Shown: positions 16,700 to 24,333 of the stretch, piece by piece
How positions within the stretch are numbered: position 1 is the first letter of the stretch
Layout: each line of letters opens with the position of its first letter
Made by a program: the position numbers and the translations under genes
Notes under the pieces: generated by a model
Databases searched by the model: none
What the model was told of the DNA's origin: nothing
What the model saw: the letters and a program-made list of their open reading frames with translations, nothing else
Origin: Ruminiclostridium sp.
GTDB lineage: Bacteria > Bacillota > Clostridia > Oscillospirales > Ruminococcaceae
Assembly (NCBI GenBank): GCA_017625405.1
Contig: JAGALB010000009.1
Coordinates: 1 to 35,366 of the forward strand
DNA: 35,366 nucleotides
Direction: 5' to 3'

Positions 16700-18115
16700 T
16701 CAAGCCTTTTTAATGATAGTACCCTGTCGTGTTTCTTCGATGATATAGCCCATAGCTGTAATCTTGTCACGAAGCTCATCAGCAAGTGCAAAATTCTTTG
16801 CCTTTCTTGCTTCTGCACGCTGTGCAGCAAGCTCTGCTACTTCGGCAGGAAGCTCTTCGCCCTTGTCTTCATTTTCAAGAGCCTTCTGTGCGCCTTCAAT
16901 AAGACCGATGCCCAGAACCTTGTCAAATTCCTTTAAAAGCGCAAGCTTTGTAGCATTGGATGCGTCAGCCTTGAGAACGTAATGAACAACTGTTATTGCA
17001 AGGGATGTGTTAAGGTCGTTGTTGAGTGCTTCCCTGAACGCCGTCATAAGCTCGTCATACTTATCCTGCTCGATTTCACCCTGTTCGCCCTTGAGGAAAG
17101 TTGCAATCTTTGATGTGATCTTGTTGTATGCAACAACCGCATTATCAAGATTTTCATAGGAGAATACAAGCGACTTTCTGTAATGGGACTGGAGGCAGAA
17201 GAAGCGGTAAACAAGAGGATCATAACCCTTGCTTTCAAGGAGGGAAACTGTAAGGAATTCGCCGCTTGACTTGCTCATCTTGCCGCTGTTTGTATTAAGA
17301 TGGAGAATATGGAACCAGTACTTGCACCATTCGTGACCGAGATATGCTTCGGACTGTGCAATTTCGTTTGTGTGGTGAGGGAATGCGTTATCGATACCGC
17401 CGCAGTGAATATCAAGATATTCGCCCAGATGCTTCATGCTGATGCAGGAGCATTCGATATGCCAGCCGGGATAACCGATACCCCAGGGGCTGTCCCACTT
17501 AAGCTCCTGGTCATCGAACTTTGACTTTGTGAACCAGAGAACGAAGTCAGCCTTGTTCTTCTTGTTGCCGTCTTCTTCAACGCCTTCACGTACGCCTACT
17601 GCAAGGTCTTCTTCCTTGAAATCATTGAAGATGTAGTACTGCTTTAATTTTGATGTATCAAAGTAGATGTTTCCGCCTGCTTCGTATGCAAAGCCCTTTT
17701 CAATAAGGCTTTCGATAACTCTGATAAATTCATCAATGCACTGTGTTGCAGGCTCTACAACGTCAGGACGCTTGATGTTGAGCTTCTTGCAATCCTCAAA
17801 GAATGCATCCGTGTAGAACTGTGCAATTTCCATTACAGTCTTCTTTTCACGCTTTGCTCCCTTTAACATCTTGTCATCGCCTGTGTCGCCGTCACTTGTA
17901 AGATGGCCTACGTCGGTAATATTCATTACACGCTTTACATCATAGCCTGTAAAACGGAGATACTTTTCAAGTACGTCTTCCATAATATAGCTTCTGAGGT
18001 TACCGATATGAGCATAGTGATAAACGGTAGGTCCGCAGGTATACATGCTTACCTTGCCTTCAAAACGGGGAATGAATTCTTCTTTCTTTCTTGTAGCTGT
18101 GTTGTAAAGATACAT
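16700..18115 (-). CDS. cysS: cysteinyl-tRNA synthetase
   Basis: Charges tRNA-Cys with cysteine. The 471-aa class I synthetase has the zinc Cys C27 in TCGPTVY, the HIGH-type HIGN at 36-39, WHIECSCISM (zinc ligands) near 210, and KMSKS near 275. The C-terminal anticodon-binding region (about 400-471) is rich in Ala, Glu and Lys as usual. It lies 15 bases after cysE, with an AAAGGACAG ribosome site, and belongs to the same transcript under the T-box leader. Cysteine synthesis and tRNA charging are therefore controlled together by the level of uncharged tRNA-Cys. Confidence 0.97.
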   Translation of the reverse strand: MYLYNTATRKKEEFIPRFEGKVSMYTCGPTVYHYAHIGNLRSYIMEDVLEKYLRFTGYDVKRVMNITDVGHLTSDGDTGDDKMLKGAKREKKTVMEIAQFYTDAFFEDCKKLNIKRPDVVEPATQCIDEFIRVIESLIEKGFAYEAGGNIYFDTSKLKQYYIFNDFKEEDLAVGVREGVEEDGNKKNKADFVLWFTKSKFDDQELKWDSPWGIGYPGWHIECSCISMKHLGEYLDIHCGGIDNAFPHHTNEIAQSEAYLGHEWCKYWFHILHLNTNSGKMSKSSGEFLTVSLLESKGYDPLVYRFFCLQSHYRKSLVFSYENLDNAVVAYNKITSKIATFLKGEQGEIEQDKYDELMTAFREALNNDLNTSLAITVVHYVLKADASNATKLALLKEFDKVLGIGLIEGAQKALENEDKGEELPAEVAELAAQRAEARKAKNFALADELRDKITAMGYIIEETRQGTIIKKA

Positions 18116-18130
18116 ATTATCTGTCCTTTC

Positions 18131-18790
18131 TTATTTATCTGTAAGCTTTTCTTCAAGCTCTTTTATCTTTGCGTTGAGCAGGTCAATCTGTGCATTCATA
18201 GCGCAGAACTGCTGTGATACAGGGTCAGGAATGTGAATCTGGTCCAGTTCAGCCGCAGGGCTTACCTTTACACCGTCACGCTTCACTATTCTCGCAGGAA
18301 CACCTACCGCTGTGGAATTGGGAGGAACCTCGCTGAGAACAACCGCATTTGCAGCAATCTTTGCATTATCGCCTACCTTGAACGGGCCTAATACTCTTGC
18401 GCCTGAGCCTACCATTACGTTGTTGCCAAGGGTGGGGTGACGCTTTCCTGTGTCCTTACCCGTACCGCCGAGGGTTACATTCTGGTAGATTGTGCAGTTG
18501 TCGCCGATTTCGGTAGTTTCACCGATAACCACACCGCTTCCGTGGTCGATAAACAGACCCTTGCCGATAGTAGCACCGGGGTGAATTTCTATTCCCGTAC
18601 GCTTGAGGGCGTTCTGGGAAATAAGGCGTGCCCAGAAATAATGCTTTTTCAGATACAGCTTATGGGCTCTGCGGTATGCACGTATTGCCTTGAAGCTGGG
18701 ATACAGGAAAAACACTTCAAGGTCGCTGTGCACCGCAGGGTCACGGGCACGGATTGACGCTATATCCTCTTTTATATTTTTAAAAAACAT
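18131..18790 (-). CDS. cysE: serine O-acetyltransferase
   Basis: Makes O-acetylserine from serine and acetyl-CoA, the first step of cysteine synthesis. With the start at 18790 (ATG preceded by AGAGAGG at seven bases) the protein has 219 aa; the longer reading from 18823 would run into the T-box terminator and is rejected. Left-handed beta-helix repeats cover about 70-180. The catalytic His lies in DHGSGVVIGE and a second in GKRHPTLGN. The C-terminal third is a short coiled-coil-like tail (DLLNAKIKELEEKL). The first gene of the cysE-cysS operon. Confidence 0.95.
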   Translation of the reverse strand: MFFKNIKEDIASIRARDPAVHSDLEVFFLYPSFKAIRAYRRAHKLYLKKHYFWARLISQNALKRTGIEIHPGATIGKGLFIDHGSGVVIGETTEIGDNCTIYQNVTLGGTGKDTGKRHPTLGNNVMVGSGARVLGPFKVGDNAKIAANAVVLSEVPPNSTAVGVPARIVKRDGVKVSPAAELDQIHIPDPVSQQFCAMNAQIDLLNAKIKELEEKLTDK

Positions 18791-18810
18791 ATAAAACCTC
18801 TCTATAAAAC

Positions 18811-19050
18811 AAAAAGCCTCCATAACGGAAAAACCGTTACAAAGGCGCTTTTAACGCTGTTCCACTTTGCTTCCCCGATATATTATCGGGCTCATTACCT
18901 TTAACGCAGGTCTTACGGACAGGAATACTTTCTTCCTCCTGCCGACTGGATAAACGCACTTTCACGGTAACCGCCTGCCGATTTCCACCCTCACGGCTCT
19001 CTGTAAGGCTTCATATCCGTTACTCTGAATATCTCATACGTCATTTTAAT
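18811..19050 (-). ncRNA. T-box leader, tRNA-Cys specific, controlling cysE-cysS
   Basis: Transcribed on the minus strand from the promoter at 19060-19088. Stem I carries the AGAGAG and GGTGGAA motifs (about 18990-19000). A TGC triplet at 18956-18958, in the 3' part of stem I, is the candidate cysteine specifier codon. The T-box sequence AAAGTGGAACAGCG is at 18855-18868. It forms an antiterminator with helix CAAAG/CTTTG, a 7-nt bulge TGGAACA, and helix GCG/CGC. The bulge TGGA would pair with a UCCA tRNA end, i.e. discriminator U73 as in tRNA-Cys. The competing terminator is at 18811-18846: a 13-bp stem with three G-U pairs, then TTTTT. Confidence 0.92.
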
Positions 19051-19059
19051 TATTAATTT

Positions 19060-19088
19060 ATAATATCATAACCATTGAAAAATGTCAA
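19060..19088 (-). promoter_or_regulatory. sigma-A promoter of the T-box-cysE-cysS transcript
   Basis: Minus strand: -35 TTGACA at 19083-19088, 17-base spacer, -10 TATTAT at 19060-19065. The -35 starts just after the stop codon of the 39-aa membrane protein gene. Confidence 0.88.
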
Positions 19089-19089
19089 G

Positions 19090-19209
19090 TCAGACAAAAT
19101 AATAGCAGATAATTATAAGAATAAGAGTGACAATAGTAATTATCCAGTTGCGTGTTACACGCTTGCGGAATTTTTTGTCTTCTTCTTCCTTGTTGTATTT
19201 TTTACGCAT
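19090..19209 (-). CDS. 39-aa single-span membrane protein
   Basis: Too short for usual gene calling. The ATG at 19207-19209 has TAAGGAAA upstream, which includes the ruvX stop codon, so it starts only nine bases after ruvX ends. The peptide begins with a very basic/acidic stretch (MRKKYNKEEEDKKFRKRV), followed by one hydrophobic helix (about residues 22-38, IITIVTLILIIICYYF) and ends FV. This is a convincing cytoplasmic-in single-span topology. It is the last gene of the ruvX operon. I do not recognise a family; small membrane proteins often tune a larger partner, but no partner is evident. Confidence 0.72.
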   Translation of the reverse strand: MRKKYNKEEEDKKFRKRVTRNWIITIVTLILIIICYYFV

Positions 19210-19218
19210 AATATTTCC

Positions 19219-19638
19219 TTATCTGTGGTTGGCTCTGTAAGCAAGATAGTTTTCAAGGATAACCGCCGCAGCCACTGCGTCAATTACCGCCTTGCGCTTC
19301 TTGCCTCTTTTGTTTACCTCGTTCATCATATTATGAGCTGTTACGGTAGTGGAACGTTCATCCCACATAACCACATCAACGCTTAAACGCTCACGGAGCA
19401 GATCCGCAAACTGACAGCATTTTTCACTTCTGGGACCGTATGTGCCGTTCATATTTATGGGGTTTCCCACAACTACCAGCTGACCACCGATTTCCTTTAT
19501 CTTTTCCGCAACCTTGTCAGCGCAGACTTCAAACCTTTTTTCGTCGATTATGCACACGGGAGTTGCCAGCATTTCCATAAAGTCGCTTGCGGCAATGCCT
19601 GTATGGCTGTCGCCGAAGTCAACTGCTACTATCTTCAT
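19219..19638 (-). CDS. ruvX: RuvX/YqgF-family nuclease (Holliday junction resolvase-like)
   Basis: RNase H-fold protein of 139 aa, implicated in pre-16S rRNA 5' processing and annotated as Holliday-junction resolvase. The opening MKIVAVDFGDSHTG carries the first catalytic Asp (D7). VVVGNPINMNGTYGPRSEK and WDERSTTVTAHNMM are family signatures, and the last Asp lies in KKRKAVIDAVAAAVILENYL. The start overlaps the end of the NUDIX gene by four bases (ATGA). It is followed within nine bases by the 39-aa membrane protein gene. Length and motifs are standard. Confidence 0.92.
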   Translation of the reverse strand: MKIVAVDFGDSHTGIAASDFMEMLATPVCIIDEKRFEVCADKVAEKIKEIGGQLVVVGNPINMNGTYGPRSEKCCQFADLLRERLSVDVVMWDERSTTVTAHNMMNEVNKRGKKRKAVIDAVAAAVILENYLAYRANHR

Positions 19639-20132
19639 GTTTCAAGTTCCTTTAAAATGTCGTTATAATGTCTGTCAACTATCGGCGGACAGATTTTACC
19701 TTCAGCGGTAAGCCTTTTGAATTCATCAGCAGTTACCAGCCTTGCATCAACGGTTTCACCTTCCTGAAGAACTATATCCTTTTCGGAAATATCCGCTTCA
19801 ACGTGATACAGATGATAAAGCGCATGATTGCCGGGATATTTTCTGCAGAATGTCAGCTTTTCCTTAGGAACACAAATCCCCGTTTCCTCGCACAGCTCAC
19901 GCTGTGCAGCAGTAAGGCTGTCTTCGCCTGCAACCACAGAGCCGCCTGTTATCTCCCATGTATTGCCATGATGCTTATCGGGATGCCGCAGAGTCAGCAG
20001 GACACGCTTATCAGGTGTTGTCACCATAATCCCCACAACAAGGTGATAGTCGCCGTCTTTGACGGGCTTGCCTCTTTCGTGGGTGTAGCCTTTCGGGATT
20101 CCGTTTTCGTCAAGAATGTCCCAAAGCTCCAT
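19635..20132 (-). CDS. NUDIX hydrolase
   Basis: Pyrophosphohydrolase of 165 aa, probably acting on a nucleoside diphosphate derivative or prenyl diphosphate. The NUDIX box is complete at about 64-86 (GSVVAGEDSLTAAQREL followed by CEETGI), with the REL..EE metal ligands present. The N-terminal WDILDENGIPKG and HLVVGIMV resemble the isopentenyl-diphosphate isomerase-like NUDIX subgroup, so the substrate is open. It overlaps ruvX by four bases and the TSCPD gene by one base, so it lies inside a tightly packed operon. Confidence 0.88.
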   Translation of the reverse strand: MELWDILDENGIPKGYTHERGKPVKDGDYHLVVGIMVTTPDKRVLLTLRHPDKHHGNTWEITGGSVVAGEDSLTAAQRELCEETGICVPKEKLTFCRKYPGNHALYHLYHVEADISEKDIVLQEGETVDARLVTADEFKRLTAEGKICPPIVDRHYNDILKELET

Positions 20133-20377
20133 TATTCTGTTGCTTCTTTCAGTGCCTTTGCAAGCTGGTCGGGACAGGATGTGCCCTTGAAGCCGCAGTT
20201 GATGCCTTCAAGCCTTTTGATTACTTCATCAACAGGCATTCCCTTTACAAGGGAGCTGATGCCCTGTAAATTACCGTTGCAGCCGCCCATTATCTGAACA
20301 TCTGTAACTATACCGTCATCAATTTCTATAATCATCTTGCGGGAGCATACTCCCCTTGGTGTATATTCGTAAGTCAT
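20132..20377 (-). CDS. TSCPD-domain protein (TIGR03905-like)
   Basis: 81-aa protein made of a single TSCPD domain, named for the GTSCPDQL near its end. The domain is also found at the C-terminus of ribonucleotide reductases and is thought to bind metal through conserved cysteines. Here the cysteines are C11, C33, C61 and C68 (GVCSRKM, GGCNGN, NCGFKG, TSCPD). The exact role of stand-alone members is unknown. It sits 15 bases after the malic enzyme and overlaps the NUDIX gene by one base. Confidence 0.88.
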   Translation of the reverse strand: MTYEYTPRGVCSRKMIIEIDDGIVTDVQIMGGCNGNLQGISSLVKGMPVDEVIKRLEGINCGFKGTSCPDQLAKALKEATE

Positions 20378-20392
20378 TATATGTTTCCTTCC

Positions 20393-21556
20393 TTACTTCT
20401 GCGACTGAACCCAGCAATCCGCAACAGCCTTTGCAACACTTGCGGCAACTGCCTTGTTGAGAGGGCTTGCTATAATGTTTTCACGTGTGATTTCATCATC
20501 AGGAATAACAGCAGCAATAGCGTAAGCCGCTGCCATCTTCATTTCCTCGGTGATCTGCTTTGCGCTTACGGAAAGAGCACCCTTGAAAAGACCGGGGAAC
20601 ACAAGAACGTTATTTATCTGGTTGGGGAAGTCGCTTCTGCCTGTTCCGACAATATATGCGCCCGCTGCCTTTGCCTTGTCAGGCATGATTTCGGGAGTGG
20701 GGTTTGCCATTGCAAAGACAATCGGCTTTTTTGCCATACTCTTTACCATTTCATCGGTAACAAGGTCAGGCTTTGATACGCCTACAAAAACATCCGCACC
20801 AACCATGGCGTCGGCAAGTGTACCCTTGCGGCAGTCCTTGTTGGAAATAAGCTTTATTTCATTATGTGCAGGATTTTCGTAATTATCATCACGATTGATT
20901 ATACCGCACAGGTCAACCATAACAAGGTCACCGATACCGAGCTTCAGTAAGAATGTACCGATAGCAATACCTGCTGCGCCCGCACCGTTGATTACAACTC
21001 TTAAATCGGAAAGCTTCTTGCCTGCACACTTTGCAGCATTGATAAGAGCTGCGCCCACGACTACCGCTGTACCGTGCTGGTCATCATGGAAAACGGGAAT
21101 ATCAAGACTTTCCTTGAGTCTTCTTTCGATTTCAAAGCAGCGGGGTGCAGAAATATCCTCTAAATTGATTCCGCCGAAGCTGTCAGCTATAAGCTCGATT
21201 GTATGTACTATTTCGTCAACATCCTTGCTCTTTACGCAGAGAGGAAATGCATCAACATCAGCAAATTCCTTGAAAAGACAGCACTTGCCTTCCATTACGG
21301 GCATACCTGCAAGTCCGCCGATGTCGCCAAGACCTAAAACCGCTGTACCGTCGGTGATAACCGCTACAAGATTCTTTCTTCTTGTAAGCTCATAGGATAA
21401 TTCAGGCTTATCCTTTATTTCAAGACATGCCTGCGCAACACCGGGTGTGTATGCAAGTGACAGATCTTCTCTTGTTTCAATAGGCGCACGGGAAATGACT
21501 TCAATCTTTCCCTGCCATTCGTAATGCTTTTTAAGTGCTTCTTCCTTAATATCCAT
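20393..21556 (-). CDS. NAD(P)-dependent malic enzyme
   Basis: Oxidatively decarboxylates malate to pyruvate and CO2, linking C4 acids to pyruvate metabolism. At 387 aa it is the short bacterial form without a phosphotransacetylase domain. YTPGVAQACLEI near 37, a catalytic Lys in VMEGKCCLFKEF (about 90-101), metal ligands in DISAPRCFEIE and FHDDQHGTA, and the nucleotide site INGAGAAGIAIG near 190 are present. A consensus AAAGGAGG site precedes the ATG. It follows the PHP gene by 47 bases and probably shares the transcript starting at 23403. NAD or NADP preference is not decided. Confidence 0.94.
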   Translation of the reverse strand: MDIKEEALKKHYEWQGKIEVISRAPIETREDLSLAYTPGVAQACLEIKDKPELSYELTRRKNLVAVITDGTAVLGLGDIGGLAGMPVMEGKCCLFKEFADVDAFPLCVKSKDVDEIVHTIELIADSFGGINLEDISAPRCFEIERRLKESLDIPVFHDDQHGTAVVVGAALINAAKCAGKKLSDLRVVINGAGAAGIAIGTFLLKLGIGDLVMVDLCGIINRDDNYENPAHNEIKLISNKDCRKGTLADAMVGADVFVGVSKPDLVTDEMVKSMAKKPIVFAMANPTPEIMPDKAKAAGAYIVGTGRSDFPNQINNVLVFPGLFKGALSVSAKQITEEMKMAAAYAIAAVIPDDEITRENIIASPLNKAVAASVAKAVADCWVQSQK

Positions 21557-21603
21557 CGAAAGAGCCTCCTTTATTTTCTTTTGTTCTTTATATCAATCTG
21601 AAA

Positions 21604-22449
21604 TCAGCTTTCAAATTTTGTAATTATCTTTCTTACGCTTTCTTCAGGTGTGAACTTATAACCGAGAGAAATTGCATAGTGGTTGTAGAAGCCGTGGAAG
21701 TCAGAGCCGCCTGTGGGCATTACTCCGTACTTTTCGCAGAGTGCTTCAAGGCGCTTTTCGCATTCCTCATCAGCACTTTCGTGATAGACTTCAATACCGT
21801 CAATCTTTTCAGCAGCCGCAAGCTCCTCGATAAGCTCAAAGCTGTCGTATACCTTGGGGTGAGCAATAACCGCTGTACCGCCTGCGGAACGGATAAGCTC
21901 CAGTGCAAAACGTACATCGGGGTTGCTTTCGGTTTCGTGCTTTACTTCTTCCGCACACAGACCATACTGTGCGTTGAAAAGAGATTCGTAAACCTCGCCA
22001 TAAAGCTCGGTTGTATAACCGTAGTCCATGAGAGCGTGCATAATGTGGCATTTGTAGATTGCCTTGCCGCCTGCGGCATAACGCACGATATTTTCAAGCG
22101 CAATAGGATACCTTTCCATAACCTTAAGCGCCATCTGCTTGCCACGCTGCTTTCTTGATTCACAGGTGCGCAGGCATAAGCCTTCAAGACGGTCAGGCTT
22201 CTTGGGCATATAGCAAAGAATATGTACCTTCTTGCCTCTCTGTGTATCCACGGCTGAAATTTCAACTGCGGGAAGAACTCTGATACCATAACGCTGGCCG
22301 AGAACAACAGCTCTCGAAGTGGAAGCAAGGTTATCGTGGTCGGTTATAGCAAGACAGTCGATATTGTTTCTCTTTGCCTGTGCGATAACTTCTTCAATAC
22401 CCAGGGAACCATCGGATAATGTGGTATGACAATGCAAATCTGCTCTCAT
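21604..22449 (-). CDS. PHP-domain phosphoesterase (TrpH / RNase AM-like)
   Basis: Metal-dependent phosphoesterase of 281 aa. The opening MRADLHCHTTLSDG carries the HxH pair (H6, H8), followed by ITDHDN near 36-41, AVEIS near 60, a middle insertion of about 100 residues, and C-terminal VIAHPKV and GGSDFHG. This is the PHP layout of the TrpH / YciV group, some of which act on 3',5'-bisphosphonucleotides or trim RNA 5' ends. Substrate here is not known. An AAAGAGG ribosome site precedes the ATG; the DUF624 gene ends 31 bases upstream. Confidence 0.88.
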   Translation of the reverse strand: MRADLHCHTTLSDGSLGIEEVIAQAKRNNIDCLAITDHDNLASTSRAVVLGQRYGIRVLPAVEISAVDTQRGKKVHILCYMPKKPDRLEGLCLRTCESRKQRGKQMALKVMERYPIALENIVRYAAGGKAIYKCHIMHALMDYGYTTELYGEVYESLFNAQYGLCAEEVKHETESNPDVRFALELIRSAGGTAVIAHPKVYDSFELIEELAAAEKIDGIEVYHESADEECEKRLEALCEKYGVMPTGGSDFHGFYNHYAISLGYKFTPEESVRKIITKFES

Positions 22450-22480
22450 AAAATACCTCTTTCGTAATCATCGTGAACGC

Positions 22481-23341
22481 TCAGCGGATAACCTTACCTT
22501 TAAGCTTTACCTTGTCGGTCTTGGTGTGCTGAACTTCCTTTCTGCTGCCTGATGTGTCGGTTGGTTCTTCAAAGCCGCCCTTGTCTTCAAAGAGGGCTTC
22601 ATCTGTTGTTTCATAACGGGCGTATTCGGGATTCTTCTCGCCCCTTGCTTCATAGTACGGGTCAACTATATGCTTCTGGATTACGGGATATGCACAGAAT
22701 GTAGTGATGAAACACATCCATGCTGCAGGAACAAGAGGGAGTGCCAGAAGCGAATAGGGATAACCCAGTGCCATTATAACCACGATTGCCGCTGTCGCAA
22801 AAAAGCCTGCAAAGCTGCGCTTTATGCCGAGAATCATAAGAAGGAACGAGTTCTTTATAATCTGCGGCATTTTAAGATTCAGCGCCACAATCTGCGGATA
22901 GATGTAGAAATGCATCATATAGATGATAAAACCGAATGCCAGAGATAACGCAAGCATCGCCTTGTTCTGGAAGCTCTGGTCGGCTTCGATGGATGCAATG
23001 TAGAAATTGATGTTGTAAATAATCAGTATAACCAGTCCGATATCCACGATACCGACGCCGATTGACTGCTTGAAATTCTTCTTGAAGGCTTCCTTGAATT
23101 CATGGAAGACGAATATAGGCTCGCCTATTACAAACTTACGCATTACCTGAGTCATTGCCGCAAGGGCAGGGCCAAAGGTAACCACAGGTAAACAGAACAG
23201 AGTGAAAATCAGATTTATCTGAAAGAATTTCCAGAACTTGTTTCCGAAAATTTCCCAGAAGAGAAAGAACGGCTTTTTCTTCGGCCCGCCTTTCTGTACA
23301 CCCTTGCCTGCCTTGCCATATTTAAATAAATCAATTGCCAT
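22481..23341 (-). CDS. DUF624 / YesL-family membrane protein
   Basis: Integral membrane protein of 286 aa with four or five helices (around residues 40-65, 95-120, 135-160, 175-200 and 205-230) and a hydrophilic C-terminal tail. The N-terminal KKPFFLFWEIFGNKFWKFF and the LPVVTFGPALAAM block are DUF624/YesL hallmarks. In several Firmicutes such genes lie beside sugar-uptake systems, but not here. The ATG at 23341 with AAAGGA upstream is preferred to an upstream ATG at 23380, which has no ribosome site. First gene of the minus-strand operon running to 19090. Confidence 0.85.
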   Translation of the reverse strand: MAIDLFKYGKAGKGVQKGGPKKKPFFLFWEIFGNKFWKFFQINLIFTLFCLPVVTFGPALAAMTQVMRKFVIGEPIFVFHEFKEAFKKNFKQSIGVGIVDIGLVILIIYNINFYIASIEADQSFQNKAMLALSLAFGFIIYMMHFYIYPQIVALNLKMPQIIKNSFLLMILGIKRSFAGFFATAAIVVIMALGYPYSLLALPLVPAAWMCFITTFCAYPVIQKHIVDPYYEARGEKNPEYARYETTDEALFEDKGGFEEPTDTSGSRKEVQHTKTDKVKLKGKVIR

Positions 23342-23402
23342 AAAATAAATAATCCTTTCGCCTGAGACCTTATAATACATAAAAATGCATTATAATAGTT
23401 TT

Positions 23403-23431
23403 ATTATATCACTTTCCGAGTATTTTTGCAA
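23403..23431 (-). promoter_or_regulatory. sigma-A promoter of the DUF624-to-ruvX operon
   Basis: Minus strand: -35 TTGCAA at 23426-23431, 17-base spacer, perfect -10 TATAAT at 23403-23408. It stands about 60 bases upstream of the DUF624 start. Confidence 0.82.
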
Positions 23432-23496
23432 GTGTTTTTTCGCTGAAATAAGCCTTTTTTCAGCATTTTTTTACATTTCACCGCCTGTTATAACGC

Positions 23497-23528
23497 AAAA
23501 GCCGCATACAGCATCCGCTGTATGCGGC
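23497..23528 (-). terminator. terminator of the FliD-like gene
   Basis: A 12-bp perfect stem (GCCGCATACAGC at 23501-23512 with its complement at 23517-23528, loop ATCC), followed on the minus strand by TTTTG. It lies 35 bases downstream of the FliD-like stop. The rest of the gap to 23403 is T-rich and holds nothing else I recognise. Confidence 0.83.
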
Positions 23529-23563
23529 CCGAATCCGTCACGGCACTATGACGGAACAGAATT

Positions 23564-24250
23564 TTAACCAAGCATATTGAGATATGCACCGCTTGCATTT
23601 ACAATATTGGTTATATTTCCTGTCTGGTTATAAGCGTTAAGCTTATTGTAGCGGTCGCTTTCGGCATACGCCTCCAGCTGCTTTGACTGCTCGCCCATAA
23701 AGCTTGCGAAAGAATCTTCCTTTCCGAAAACTCTGTCAAGCTGAGTAGCAGTGGCGGAATTGAAGGCTTCCTTATCAATAGCAAGTGTTCCGTCGGATTT
23801 TACGCTGATACCTACCTTATCAAGACGGTTGGTATAAGCATTTGTCATGTTGGCAACAAAGCTGTTCTTGTTGGAAACCGTACTGTCGCCCGAAGAGCCG
23901 ATACCTGATACGAAATCGTTATAGCTCTTAACGAAGTTTTCTGCTGCAGTATATGCAGCGTCATAATCAATTTCACCTGTTTCCTTGTCCTCTGCAAAGG
24001 CAGCTTCAAGCTTCTTTACAGACTCGGAAACAGCATTGGAGAGAGAGCCGAGCTTATCCTCGTAAACCTTTTCCGTAGAAGTGTTTATGAGCTTCTGGAT
24101 ATAGCTTTCGGAGGATGATGTGTCTTCGGACTTCTGCATAGCGAAGTATTCCTTATAAAGGTTCTTGCTTACACGGAAATCAGACCACTGGTTGATTACG
24201 TTGCTCATTGAACTATAAATGTTATAGTTGCTGTTAAGAGAGTTCAACAT
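23564..24250 (-). CDS. FliD-like secreted or filament-associated protein, orphan
   Basis: Protein of 228 aa with no signal peptide, no membrane helix and almost no Cys. It is rich in Ser, Asn, Ala and Lys and mostly helical. The segment LDKVGISVKSDGTLAIDKEAF followed by a Phe near a GKEDSF turn (about 140-180) resembles the C-terminal region of FliD (flagellar hook-associated protein 2). The polar Asn/Tyr-rich N-terminus recalls flagellar axial proteins exported without a signal. A very strong AAAGGAGGG ribosome site and a SigD-type promoter precede it, and a terminator follows, so it is transcribed alone. No flagellar genes are in the window. FliD relationship is an inference from short segments. 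Confidence 0.6.
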   Translation of the reverse strand: MLNSLNSNYNIYSSMSNVINQWSDFRVSKNLYKEYFAMQKSEDTSSSESYIQKLINTSTEKVYEDKLGSLSNAVSESVKKLEAAFAEDKETGEIDYDAAYTAAENFVKSYNDFVSGIGSSGDSTVSNKNSFVANMTNAYTNRLDKVGISVKSDGTLAIDKEAFNSATATQLDRVFGKEDSFASFMGEQSKQLEAYAESDRYNKLNAYNQTGNITNIVNASGAYLNMLG

Positions 24251-24300
24251 ATAAATCCCTCCTTTCTCCTGATAAATAAGTGCCTATTTATTCATATGTT

Positions 24301-24327
24301 ATATCGTCATATTATTTCTGAACTTTA
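24301..24327 (-). promoter_or_regulatory. SigD (sigma-28) type promoter
   Basis: Minus strand: TAAA at 24324-24327, 15-base spacer, GACGATAT at 24301-24308. The flagellar sigma consensus is TAAA, about 15 bases, GCCGATAT, so only one base differs. No good sigma-A -35 fits this position. It stands 50 bases upstream of the FliD-like ATG. A small inverted repeat (AAATA/TATTT) lies in the leader. Confidence 0.75.
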
Positions 24328-24333
24328 GCTTTT

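Noticed and set aside
18790-18823. longer N-terminus for cysE
   Set aside because: It would lie in the T-box terminator tail and has no ribosome site; the ATG at 18790 has AGAGAGG.
18811-19050. SAM or other metabolite riboswitch before cysE
   Set aside because: The TGGAACA bulge, AGAGAG and terminator/antiterminator pair are diagnostic of a T-box instead.
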